Shown in pieces: positions 1 through 7,621 of a stretch of DNA of 64,000 nucleotides (its first letter is position 1; every line of letters begins with the position of its first letter). The stretch lies in the NCBI GenBank assembly GCA_963773655.1, contig CAVZBX010000001.1, forward strand, positions 1,488,001-1,552,000. The letters are read 5' to 3'. The notes beneath the pieces are model-generated. The model ran no database searches. It had not been told where the DNA came from and saw nothing but the letters and a program-made list of their open reading frames with translations. Source of the stretch: DASSQJ01 sp963773655. GTDB taxonomy: Bacteria; Actinomycetota; Actinomycetes; Actinomycetales; Dermatophilaceae. The position numbers and the translations under genes were made by a program.

Positions 1-1
1 G

Positions 2-469
2 GAGCCGGCGGTCGCCGGCCTCGACCTCGCGCTCGTCCTGGCCTCGCCGCTGCGGCGCGCACGCCGCACGGCCGAGCTCGCCGGCCTGCGGCCCGAGCTC
101 GACGAGGACCTCGTCGAGTGGGACTACGGCGGGTACGAGGGGCTCACCACACCCGAGATCCGGCAGCGCGTCGGCGACCCCGGGTGGACCGTGTTCCGCG
201 ACGGCGTCGTCGCCGGTGACTCCCCGGGCGAGACCGTCGAGGAGGTCGCGGCCCGCGCCTCGCGGGTGCTCGAGCGGGTCGAGCGGCCGCTCACCCACGG
301 CGACGTCGTGCTCGTCGCCCACGGCCACCTGCTGCGGGTGCTCGCGGCGACCCGGCTCCGGCAGGGCCCACGGTTCGCGGCCCACCTCCTGCTGCACCCG
401 GCGACGCTGTGCATCCTCGGCGAGGAGCACGGGGTGCCCGCCCTCGACGGGTGGAACCTCCGGCCGTAG
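2..469 (+). CDS. Histidine phosphatase family protein (5'-truncated by window edge)
   Basis: About 155 C-terminal residues of a phosphoglycerate-mutase-fold phosphatase are visible; the gene begins before base 1, so the RHG motif with the phospho-accepting His is not seen. Visible hallmarks are SPLRRARRTAEL, the acidic EWDYGGYEG segment and LVAHGHLLRVLAA, which carries the second catalytic His. These enzymes remove phosphate from small metabolites through a phospho-histidine intermediate; the substrate cannot be told from this part. It ends 12 bases before the convergent GCS2 gene. Confidence 0.85.
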   Translation, partial: EPAVAGLDLALVLASPLRRARRTAELAGLRPELDEDLVEWDYGGYEGLTTPEIRQRVGDPGWTVFRDGVVAGDSPGETVEEVAARASRVLERVERPLTHGDVVLVAHGHLLRVLAATRLRQGPRFAAHLLLHPATLCILGEEHGVPALDGWNLRP

Positions 470-481
470 CCCGGCCCGCGG

Positions 482-1963
482 CTACGGCAGCGGCCAGGTG
501 TGCACCGGCTCGTTGGCGTCCATGTGCTCGATGTAGAGCGCGAGCATCCGGCGCAGCGCCTCGCGGCGCTCCAGGCCCTGCTCCTCGAACCGGGCCACGG
601 CCCGGGTCTGCCACTCGGCCCCGTTGACGCCGGTCGTGGCACGACCCTCGATCACCCCGAGGTAGCGTTCGCGCACGGCGTCGGACACCCCCCACTGCTG
701 CAGCCCCTCGTGGGCCATCGGCAGCAGGTGCCGCAGCACCAGCTCGTCGGCGGAGAGCTCCCCGAAACCGGGCCAGTAGAGCCGGGCGTCGATGCCGTCG
801 CGAGCCGCGCGGCGGAAGTTCTCCTCGCAGGCCGCGAAGCTCATCTTCGTCCACACCGGACGGTCGTCGTGGGCCAGCACGCGGATGGTGCCGTAGTAGA
901 ACGCGGCGTTGGCGAGGACGTCGACGATGGTGGGGCCGGCCGGCAGCACCCGGTTCTCGACCCGCAGGTGGGGGGTGCCGCCGACGATGTCGTAGATGGG
1001 CCGGTTCCAGCGGTACACGGTGCCGTTGTGGAGGCGCAGCTCGGCGAGGTCGGGCGCGATCCCGGCCTCGAGCTTGGCCATCGGGTCCTCGTCGGTCACC
1101 TCGGCGAGCAGGGTCGGGAAGTAGCGGACGTTCTCCTCGAACAGGTCGAAGATCGAGGTGATCCACCGTTCGCCGAAGAACACCCGAGGCCGGACCCCCT
1201 GGTTCTTCAGCTCCACCGGCCGGGTGTCGGTGGCCTGCTTGAACAGCTCGATGCGCGTCTCGGCGTGCAGGCGCCGGCCGAAGAAGAACGGGCTGTTCGC
1301 GGCCAGGGCCACCTGCGGCGCCGACAGGGCCTGGGCGGCGTTCCAGTGGGCGGCGAAGTCCGAGGGCGCCACCTGGAGATGGAGCTGCACCGACGTGCAC
1401 GCCGACTCCGGGGCGATCGAGTCGCAGTACGTGGCCACGCGCTCACCGGTGGGGCCCTCCATGTCGAGGTAGATGTCCTCCCCGCGGGCGACGAAGATCG
1501 AGTCGTTGAGGGCGGTGTAGCGGTTGTTCCGGCTGATCCACTCGCCCTCGTAGTGCTCCGGCATGATCGTCGGGAGGATGCCGATCGCGACGATCGTCGA
1601 GCCGACGTCGCGGGCTGCGCGGTCGGCCGCGTTCAGGCTCTCGCGCAGCTCCTTCTCGAGCTCGAGGGCGCCGTTGCCGGGCAGTGGCCGGGGCGGCACG
1701 TTGAGCTCGATGTTGTACTGCGCGAGCTCGGTCTGGTAGCCGGGGTCGGCGATCGCCTCGAGCACCTGGGCGTTGTGGAAGTGCGGCTGCTGGTGGCCGT
1801 CGACGAGGTTGAGCTCGATCTCCAGCCCGGTCATCGGCCGGTCGAACTCGAAGCTGCTCGTGTTGAGCATCCGCTCGAAGACGTCGAGGTTCTGGCGGAC
1901 CTTCTCGCGGTAGCGCTGGCGCTCCTCACGCGTGTAGCTCTGCGCGGTGACCTCGGTGCCCAT
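482..1963 (-). CDS. Glutamate--cysteine ligase family protein (GCS2)
   Basis: 493 residues resembling the GCS2 family of carboxylate-amine ligases, which join glutamate to the amine of cysteine or a related amine using ATP. The acidic MTGLEIELNLVD near residue 45, NIELNVPP, and the basic/aromatic RLHAETRIELFKQ and WTKMSFAACEENF segments fit this fold. The ATG start has GGGTGAGG just upstream. Actinobacterial members often lack a proven product, so gamma-glutamylcysteine synthesis is a family-level assignment; an ergothioneine- or mycothiol-related role is not shown by context. It diverges from sbcD. Confidence 0.82.
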   Translation of the reverse strand: MGTEVTAQSYTREERQRYREKVRQNLDVFERMLNTSSFEFDRPMTGLEIELNLVDGHQQPHFHNAQVLEAIADPGYQTELAQYNIELNVPPRPLPGNGALELEKELRESLNAADRAARDVGSTIVAIGILPTIMPEHYEGEWISRNNRYTALNDSIFVARGEDIYLDMEGPTGERVATYCDSIAPESACTSVQLHLQVAPSDFAAHWNAAQALSAPQVALAANSPFFFGRRLHAETRIELFKQATDTRPVELKNQGVRPRVFFGERWITSIFDLFEENVRYFPTLLAEVTDEDPMAKLEAGIAPDLAELRLHNGTVYRWNRPIYDIVGGTPHLRVENRVLPAGPTIVDVLANAAFYYGTIRVLAHDDRPVWTKMSFAACEENFRRAARDGIDARLYWPGFGELSADELVLRHLLPMAHEGLQQWGVSDAVRERYLGVIEGRATTGVNGAEWQTRAVARFEEQGLERREALRRMLALYIEHMDANEPVHTWPLP

Positions 1964-2041
1964 GCCTCACCCAACCACGTGCCGACCTGCGATGTAACCT
2001 CTGGCCGCGTTTCGGTCCGCGGATGTGTCGGCCCCCTCTCC

Positions 2042-2055
2042 TAGCGTGTGGGACA
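2042..2055 (+). promoter_or_regulatory. -10 element for sbcD, probably leaderless
   Basis: TAGCGT at 2042-2047 lies 7 nt before the ATG at 2055, the spacing expected when transcription starts at the start codon. No clear -35 and no ribosome binding site are visible. This placement supports the ATG at 2055 over an upstream in-frame codon. Confidence 0.55.
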
Positions 2056-3227
2056 TGCGGCTGCTGCACACCTCCGACTGGCACCTGGGGCGCTCGTTCC
2101 ACCAGGTCGGCCTGCTCGGCGCGCAGGCCGCCTGGCTGGACCACCTCGTCGAGGTCGTGCGCACCGAGTCCGTCGACGCCGTCCTCGTCAGCGGCGACGT
2201 CTACGACCGGGCCCTGCCCTCCCCCGACACCGTCGCGCTGCTCTCGCAGTCCCTCGAGCGGCTGGTCGACGCCGGGGCCCAGGTGGTGCTCTCCAGCGGC
2301 AACCACGACAGCGCCGTGCGGCTCGGCTTCGCCTCGGGGCTGCTCGAGCGCGCCGGGGTGCACGTGCGCACCTCGCTCCGCGACGTCGGGCGGCCGGTGC
2401 TCGTCGGCGACGTCGCCGTGCACGCCCTGCCGTACCTGGAGCCGGTGCTCGTCGCCGACGCCCTCGGAGCGCCGGAGCGCACCCACGCCGCGGTCCTGCG
2501 TGCCGCCATGGACCGCGTGCGCGCGGCCGGCCACGGCGGCCCCACGGTCGTCATGGCGCACGCGTTCGTGTCGGGGGGCGCCACGAGCGAGTCCGAGCGC
2601 GACATCGCGGTCGGAGGCGTGTCCGTGGTGCCCGCCGACGTCTTCGCCGGTGTCGACTACACCGCGCTCGGGCACCTCCACGGGCGCCAGCAGGTGGCCG
2701 AGCGGGTCCGCTACAGCGGGTCCCCGGTCGCGATGTCGTTCAGCGAGCACCGGCACACCAAGGGCGCCCTCCTCGTCGAGGTCTCGGGCGCCGGCGCGGT
2801 CGTCGAGGAGGTGCCGGCGCCGGTGGAGCGCCCGCTCGCGGTGCTCCGCGGCACCCTCGAGGAGCTGCTCCGCGACCCCCGGCACGCCCCGGCCGAGCAC
2901 TCGTGGTGCCAGGTCACCCTGACCGACCCGGTGCGCCCGCTCGGGGCCATGGAGCGGGTCCAGCGGCGCTTCCCGCACACCCTCGAGCTGCGCTTCGACC
3001 CGCAGGGCGCCCAGGTGCCGCTGCGACCGTACGCGGCACGGGTCGAGGCCCGGGCGGCCGTCGACGTGTGCTGCGACTTCCTCGCCCACGTCCGCGGTGG
3101 GTGCCCGGCCGCCGACGAGGAGCGCGACCTGCTCGCCGAGGCGGTGGCCGCGGCGCGGGTGGCCCGGGGGCTCGCCGACGACGAGGGCGTGGCGGGCGGG
3201 GCCGTGAGCGGGGCGGGCGCGGCGTGA
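2055..3227 (+). CDS. sbcD: Exonuclease SbcCD subunit D
   Basis: 390-residue Mre11-type metallophosphoesterase, the nuclease subunit of SbcCD, which trims DNA ends and cleaves hairpins. Two-metal site motifs are in order: HTSDWHLG near the N-terminus, SGDVYDR, SGNHDS, VMAHAF and YTALGHLHG. The start at 2055 gives the usual MRLLHTSDWHLG beginning. The stop overlaps the GTG of sbcC in a GTGA, so the two subunits are translationally coupled. The last 25 residues are Ala/Gly rich. Confidence 0.96.
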   Translation: MRLLHTSDWHLGRSFHQVGLLGAQAAWLDHLVEVVRTESVDAVLVSGDVYDRALPSPDTVALLSQSLERLVDAGAQVVLSSGNHDSAVRLGFASGLLERAGVHVRTSLRDVGRPVLVGDVAVHALPYLEPVLVADALGAPERTHAAVLRAAMDRVRAAGHGGPTVVMAHAFVSGGATSESERDIAVGGVSVVPADVFAGVDYTALGHLHGRQQVAERVRYSGSPVAMSFSEHRHTKGALLVEVSGAGAVVEEVPAPVERPLAVLRGTLEELLRDPRHAPAEHSWCQVTLTDPVRPLGAMERVQRRFPHTLELRFDPQGAQVPLRPYAARVEARAAVDVCCDFLAHVRGGCPAADEERDLLAEAVAAARVARGLADDEGVAGGAVSGAGAA

Positions 3228-6200
3228 GGATCCACCGGCTCGAGGTGCAGGCGTTCGGGCCGTTCGCCGAGCGGGTCCACGTCGACGTCGACGAGCTCGC
3301 CGCCGGGGGGCTCTTCCTCGTCCACGGGCCCACCGGGTCGGGCAAGACCAGCCTGCTCGACGCCGTGTGCTTCGCCCTGTACGGCGACGTGCCGGGGGCC
3401 CGCCGCACCCGGGGCCTGCGCAGCGACCACGCCGCGCCCGAGGTCGCCCCGGAGGTGGTCCTCGAGGTCACGGTCGGTCCCCGGCGGCTGCGGATCACCC
3501 GCTCCCCAGAGTGGCTGCGCCCCAAGCGGCGGGGCGCCGGCAGCACCCGCGAGCAGGCCAGGGTGCTGCTCGAGGAGCGCGCCGACGGCGGCTGGCGCAC
3601 CGTGAGCACCCGCAACGACGAGGTCGCCGACGTCGTCCTCGACGTGCTCGGCATGGGCCTGTCGCAGTTCGCCAAGGTCGTCATGCTGCCCCAGGGCGAC
3701 TTCGCCGCCTTCCTCCGGGCCACCCCCGAGGAGCGGCGGGAGGTGCTCGAGCGGCTCTTCGACATCGACGTCTACCGCGACGTCGAGGACTGGCTCACCG
3801 AGCACCGCCGCACCCTGGCGGCGGGCCTGGACCGGGCCCGCGCCGCGCTCGCCGTCGACCTCACCCGCCTCGAGGACGCCCTGGCCGACGCGGGCGACGC
3901 GAGCGGAGGGGCGCGGTCGGGCGAGCCGGTCGGCGCGCTCACCGACCTCGCCGTCGACGCCCTGCCGCCTCGGCTCGACGCGCTCGCCGACACCCTGGCG
4001 GCGGCGCTCACCGCGGCGATGGCCGATGCCGACGCCGCCGGCGGCGCCGAGCAGCTGGCCCAGGCGGCGCTCGCCGACGGCCGGGCCCGCGCCGCCGCGC
4101 GCGTGCGTGGGCTCCGGGCCCGGGTCCGGGCGGCCGCCCTCGTCGCCGATGCCGCCCAGCACGAGTCCCGGGTCGCCACCCTCGCCGCTGCGGAGCGCGC
4201 GGCCACCGTCACCGGCCACCTGGTGGCCGTCGAGCGGGCCGAGGCAGACCTGGCCCGTTGCGCCGATGTCGTCGCGCAACGGGAGTCCTCCGTCGTCGCC
4301 CTCGCCCCCGCCGGCGGCGTCGGGCCCGCATCGTCCCTGGCCGAGCGGGTGCACCGCCTCGACGCCACCGCGGCCGCGCTCGGCCGGCACGCGCAGGCCG
4401 CCCGCGGCCTCGCGCAGGAGACGGAGGACACCACCGAACGGCTGGAGGCGACCCTCACCCGGCTCACCGGGACCACCGACGGGGCCACCGCTGCGGCTGC
4501 GGAGCGCGAGCAGCGCGAGGCGGCGGTGGCTCGGCTGGCCGGCCTCGCCGCGGCGGTGCCGGAGCGCTCGCTGCGGCTCGCCACCGCCCGCGAGCGGGTC
4601 CGCCTCCTCGACGCCGCCGACGCCGACCGGGCCGCCCGGGCGGCGCTGGCCCCGGCCCTCATCGCCGCCCGTGACACCGTCATCGTCGCGCAGACGGGGC
4701 TCGAGCAGCTCCTCCAGCGACGGCTCGACGGCATGGCCGCGCAGCTCGCCGCCACGCTCGGCCCCGGCGAGCCGTGCCCGGTCTGCGGCAGCGCCGAGCA
4801 CCCGCGGCCCGCTGCCACCACCGACCGCGTGGCCGAGCACGAGGTCGAGCAGGCCGAGACCCGGCTGGCGGCGGCCCGGGCGGGCCTCGCGGCGGTCGAG
4901 TCCGACGACACCCGGCTCGCCGCCGCCGTCGAGACCCGGCTCACCGCCCTCGACGGCGCCGGCCGCGAGACCCTGGCCGCGGAGGTCGGCCGGGCCGAGG
5001 AGGCCCTCTCGGCCGCCGAGGCCGCGGCCGCGGCCCACGACACCGCCGCGGCGGAGCTGCTCGCCCTGCGGGCCCGGGTCGAGCGCCTGGACGCCGAGCG
5101 GCACCGGCTCGAGGCCACCGCTGCCTCGCTGCGGGAGCAGGTCGCCGACCTCGCCGACCGGGGGGAGGCCGCGCACGCCGCCCTGGCCGCCGCCGTGGCC
5201 GAGCACGCCGACTGCTCCTGCGGCAGCACCGACCCATCGGCCCACGCCCGGCTGGCCGCCGCCGCCGACGGCCTGTCCGCCGCCGAGTCCGAGCGGTCGG
5301 CGGCCACCGAGCGCCTCGAGGCGGCCACCGCCGACCTCGCCGCCGCGCTGGCCGACGCCGGCTTCGACGACGTCGCCGCCGTGCGCACCGCCCGCCGCAC
5401 CGAGGCCGAGCTGGACGCGCTGCGCGCCGCGGTCGCGGCCCACGTCCGAGAGGCCGACGCCTGCCGCGCCGTGCTGGAGGATCCCGAGGTGGCCGCCGCG
5501 CTCGACGGCGAGGCCCCCGATCTCGAGGCCCTCGAGGACGCCGCGCGTGCGGCCCGTCGCACCGTGCTCGCCGCCACGGGCGCCCAGGGCACGGTGGAGC
5601 GCGCCTCGCGGGCGCTGGCCCGGCTGCGCCCCGCCGTCGCCGCCGCCTGCACGGAGGTCGCCGACCTCACCGAGCGGCACGCCCGGGTCCGCGAGCTCGC
5701 GGACGCCGTCGCCGGCACCGGCGGCGACAACACCCTGCGGATGCGGCTCACCTCCTTCGTCCTCGCCGCCCGCCTCGAGAAGGTGGCCGAGCTGGCCAAC
5801 GAACGCCTGCGCGTCATGGGTGCCGGTCGCTACCTCCTCGAGCACAGCGACGACCGCGCCGCCCGGGGGGCGCGCTCCGGGCTCGGCCTGCGCGTCCTCG
5901 ACCAGTGGACCGGGCGCACCCGCGACACCGCCACCCTCTCCGGCGGCGAGTCGTTCATGGCCTCGTTGGCCCTGGCGCTCGGCCTCGCCGATGCCGTCCG
6001 CGAGGAGTCCGGCGGCCTCGACCTCGGCACGCTGTTCGTCGACGAGGGCTTCGGCAGCCTCGACGAGGACAGCCTCGAGCAGGTGCTCGGCGTCCTCGAC
6101 GGCCTGCGCGAGGGCGGCCGGGCGGTGGGCGTCGTCAGCCACGTCGCCGACCTGCGCACCCGGATCCCGCACCAGGCCGTGGTCCGCAAGTCCGCGACCG

Positions 6201-6253
6201 GCAGCAGCGTCGAGGTGCGCACCGCCATCCGGGAGGCCGAGCCCGCCGCCTAG
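3224..6253 (+). CDS. sbcC: Exonuclease SbcCD subunit C (Rad50-like SMC ATPase)
   Basis: 1009-residue ATPase subunit of SbcCD. Walker A GPTGSGKT is at residues 35-42, the Q-loop region includes SQFAKVVMLPQGDF, and the zinc hook CPVCG sits at about 518-522, midway along a very Ala/Glu/Arg-rich coiled coil. The signature LSGGESF is near 905 and Walker B/D-loop LFVDEGFGSLDED near 935-947. Length is typical of the family. It starts at the GTG inside the sbcD stop (4-nt overlap). The coiled coil gives very long antisense open frames that are not genes. Confidence 0.96.
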   Translation: MRIHRLEVQAFGPFAERVHVDVDELAAGGLFLVHGPTGSGKTSLLDAVCFALYGDVPGARRTRGLRSDHAAPEVAPEVVLEVTVGPRRLRITRSPEWLRPKRRGAGSTREQARVLLEERADGGWRTVSTRNDEVADVVLDVLGMGLSQFAKVVMLPQGDFAAFLRATPEERREVLERLFDIDVYRDVEDWLTEHRRTLAAGLDRARAALAVDLTRLEDALADAGDASGGARSGEPVGALTDLAVDALPPRLDALADTLAAALTAAMADADAAGGAEQLAQAALADGRARAAARVRGLRARVRAAALVADAAQHESRVATLAAAERAATVTGHLVAVERAEADLARCADVVAQRESSVVALAPAGGVGPASSLAERVHRLDATAAALGRHAQAARGLAQETEDTTERLEATLTRLTGTTDGATAAAAEREQREAAVARLAGLAAAVPERSLRLATARERVRLLDAADADRAARAALAPALIAARDTVIVAQTGLEQLLQRRLDGMAAQLAATLGPGEPCPVCGSAEHPRPAATTDRVAEHEVEQAETRLAAARAGLAAVESDDTRLAAAVETRLTALDGAGRETLAAEVGRAEEALSAAEAAAAAHDTAAAELLALRARVERLDAERHRLEATAASLREQVADLADRGEAAHAALAAAVAEHADCSCGSTDPSAHARLAAAADGLSAAESERSAATERLEAATADLAAALADAGFDDVAAVRTARRTEAELDALRAAVAAHVREADACRAVLEDPEVAAALDGEAPDLEALEDAARAARRTVLAATGAQGTVERASRALARLRPAVAAACTEVADLTERHARVRELADAVAGTGGDNTLRMRLTSFVLAARLEKVAELANERLRVMGAGRYLLEHSDDRAARGARSGLGLRVLDQWTGRTRDTATLSGGESFMASLALALGLADAVREESGGLDLGTLFVDEGFGSLDEDSLEQVLGVLDGLREGGRAVGVVSHVADLRTRIPHQAVVRKSATGSSVEVRTAIREAEPAA

Positions 6254-6303
6254 GTGCCCTGGGCACATCGGCGCTCACGGGCGCCGTGCGGGCGCTGTGG
6301 GGC

Positions 6304-7368
6304 CTACTGCAGGGTGAGCGTCGCCTGGATCAGGAAGTGGTCGGAGGGGATGACCCCCCTGAGCTGGAACGTGATGGGGTCGACGGGGGCGTGGGTCAGC
6401 CACTTCTTCACGGGGAGCGCATTGGTGGCGAAGATCCAGTCGATGTTGTTGCCGATCCTGTACTGGGCGTTCTCGTAGGAGTACAGGCGGGCGTCGCGCC
6501 GGTAGCCGTTGTACGAGTTCACCCAGGCGCGGTCCAGCAGTGCTGCACGGGGACGCGACGTCGAGCTGGCGTAGGTCTGGCCGAGGACATCGCCGTAGCC
6601 GGCCGCCTTCATCCTCGGCAGGTACGTCGCGGCCCAGCTGTCCCACTTGGAGGTGTTGTAGTCACCGACCGCAACCACCGGAAGCGTGCCGGCCAGCCTC
6701 GTGGTGTTCGCTATCACCTCGTCCCACTGGGCCTTGCGCACCGAGACGGTGTACGGGTCGAGGTGGGTGTTGCTGAAGAAGAACTGCTTGCCGGTGGCCT
6801 TCATCCGGAAGACCGCCCACGCCAGGTACCGCGGGTTCTTGCCCGCCGTCTGGGCACGGAACTTCACCGACCCCTGTCTGACCAGCGTGACGGTGTCGGT
6901 GTTGTAGAAGATCCGGTTGTCCTGGGAAGCGCCCCGGTACTGGTGGACGCAGTTGTAGCTGCTCCAGGAGTTGACGCAGTTGTACGCGTAGGTGTTCGTG
7001 AGCGCGTAGTGACCGCCCTTGGCGGTCAGCGCCCCCCGCAGATCCAGGTACTGGTTGGGGCCGTAGTCGACGCTGCTCTTGTAGATGGTCGACTGGTTGG
7101 CCTCCTGGACGCCGAGGACGTCGGGGCGGTCGCGCATCACCTCGTACACGACGACCGGCCGCCGCACGCGCCAGGTGCGGTGCTCCCCGCTCGCCTGGGA
7201 GTCGAAGGCCACCGAGGACAGGTTGAACGAGGCGACCTTCACGTCGGTGTTCAGCACCGTCGTGGCCGCCGTGGCGGTGCCGGTTCCAGTGCCGGCCAGG
7301 ACTGCCGCGATGACGCCCACGGACGCAGCGACGTACGTAAGGGTTCGGCGGGCGCGGCGAGAGCTCAT
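6304..7368 (-). CDS. Secreted endonuclease/exonuclease/phosphatase family protein
   Basis: 354 residues beginning with an arginine-rich signal peptide (SRRARRT, hydrophobic core, TATA cleavage region near residue 34). The mature part has the EEP fold motifs: VASFNLS, GVQEAN with the metal-binding Glu, FSNTHLDPY, VVAVGDYNTSKWDSW and a final SDHFLIQATL. Such enzymes cut DNA, RNA or phosphodiesters outside the cell; the substrate is not evident. Rich in Asn, Tyr and Ser compared with the Ala/Arg-heavy neighbours. I chose the ATG at 7368 because the longer open frame upstream has no signal-like sequence. Confidence 0.85.
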   Translation of the reverse strand: MSSRRARRTLTYVAASVGVIAAVLAGTGTGTATAATTVLNTDVKVASFNLSSVAFDSQASGEHRTWRVRRPVVVYEVMRDRPDVLGVQEANQSTIYKSSVDYGPNQYLDLRGALTAKGGHYALTNTYAYNCVNSWSSYNCVHQYRGASQDNRIFYNTDTVTLVRQGSVKFRAQTAGKNPRYLAWAVFRMKATGKQFFFSNTHLDPYTVSVRKAQWDEVIANTTRLAGTLPVVAVGDYNTSKWDSWAATYLPRMKAAGYGDVLGQTYASSTSRPRAALLDRAWVNSYNGYRRDARLYSYENAQYRIGNNIDWIFATNALPVKKWLTHAPVDPITFQLRGVIPSDHFLIQATLTLQ

Positions 7369-7580
7369 CAGGGGTCCTGTCCGGGCGGGGTCGGCCGACG
7401 GCCGCGCTCTCGATCGACCGCCCCCTGTGAAGAGCCCCTGCGGCAGCGCGGCCGGATGACCGCACGAGTGCGCTACTGACCAGACCTGTGTACCACGGGC
7501 CGGGGCGCCGACGTGATGGGTTCGCAGAGCAACGGCCGACCGGCTGTCCCGGACGGACATCGGCGGGCGGGGCGCCCCGA

Positions 7581-7617
7581 CGGATGCCGACCGCCTCGAG
7601 GAGGCGGCCGGCATCCG
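7581..7617 (-). terminator. GC-rich hairpin terminator after gcvP
   Basis: A 17-bp stem (one G-U wobble in the minus-strand RNA) with a 3-nt loop starts 4 nt after the gcvP stop. There is no U tract, as is common for actinobacterial terminators. Confidence 0.65.
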
Positions 7618-7621
7618 GGGG

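Noticed and set aside
2711..6268. 1185-residue open frame opposite sbcC
   Set aside because: It is the antisense shadow of the Ala/Glu/Arg coiled coil at 73% G+C. Gly/Ala/Arg-rich with no domain, and the plus strand is clearly SbcC.
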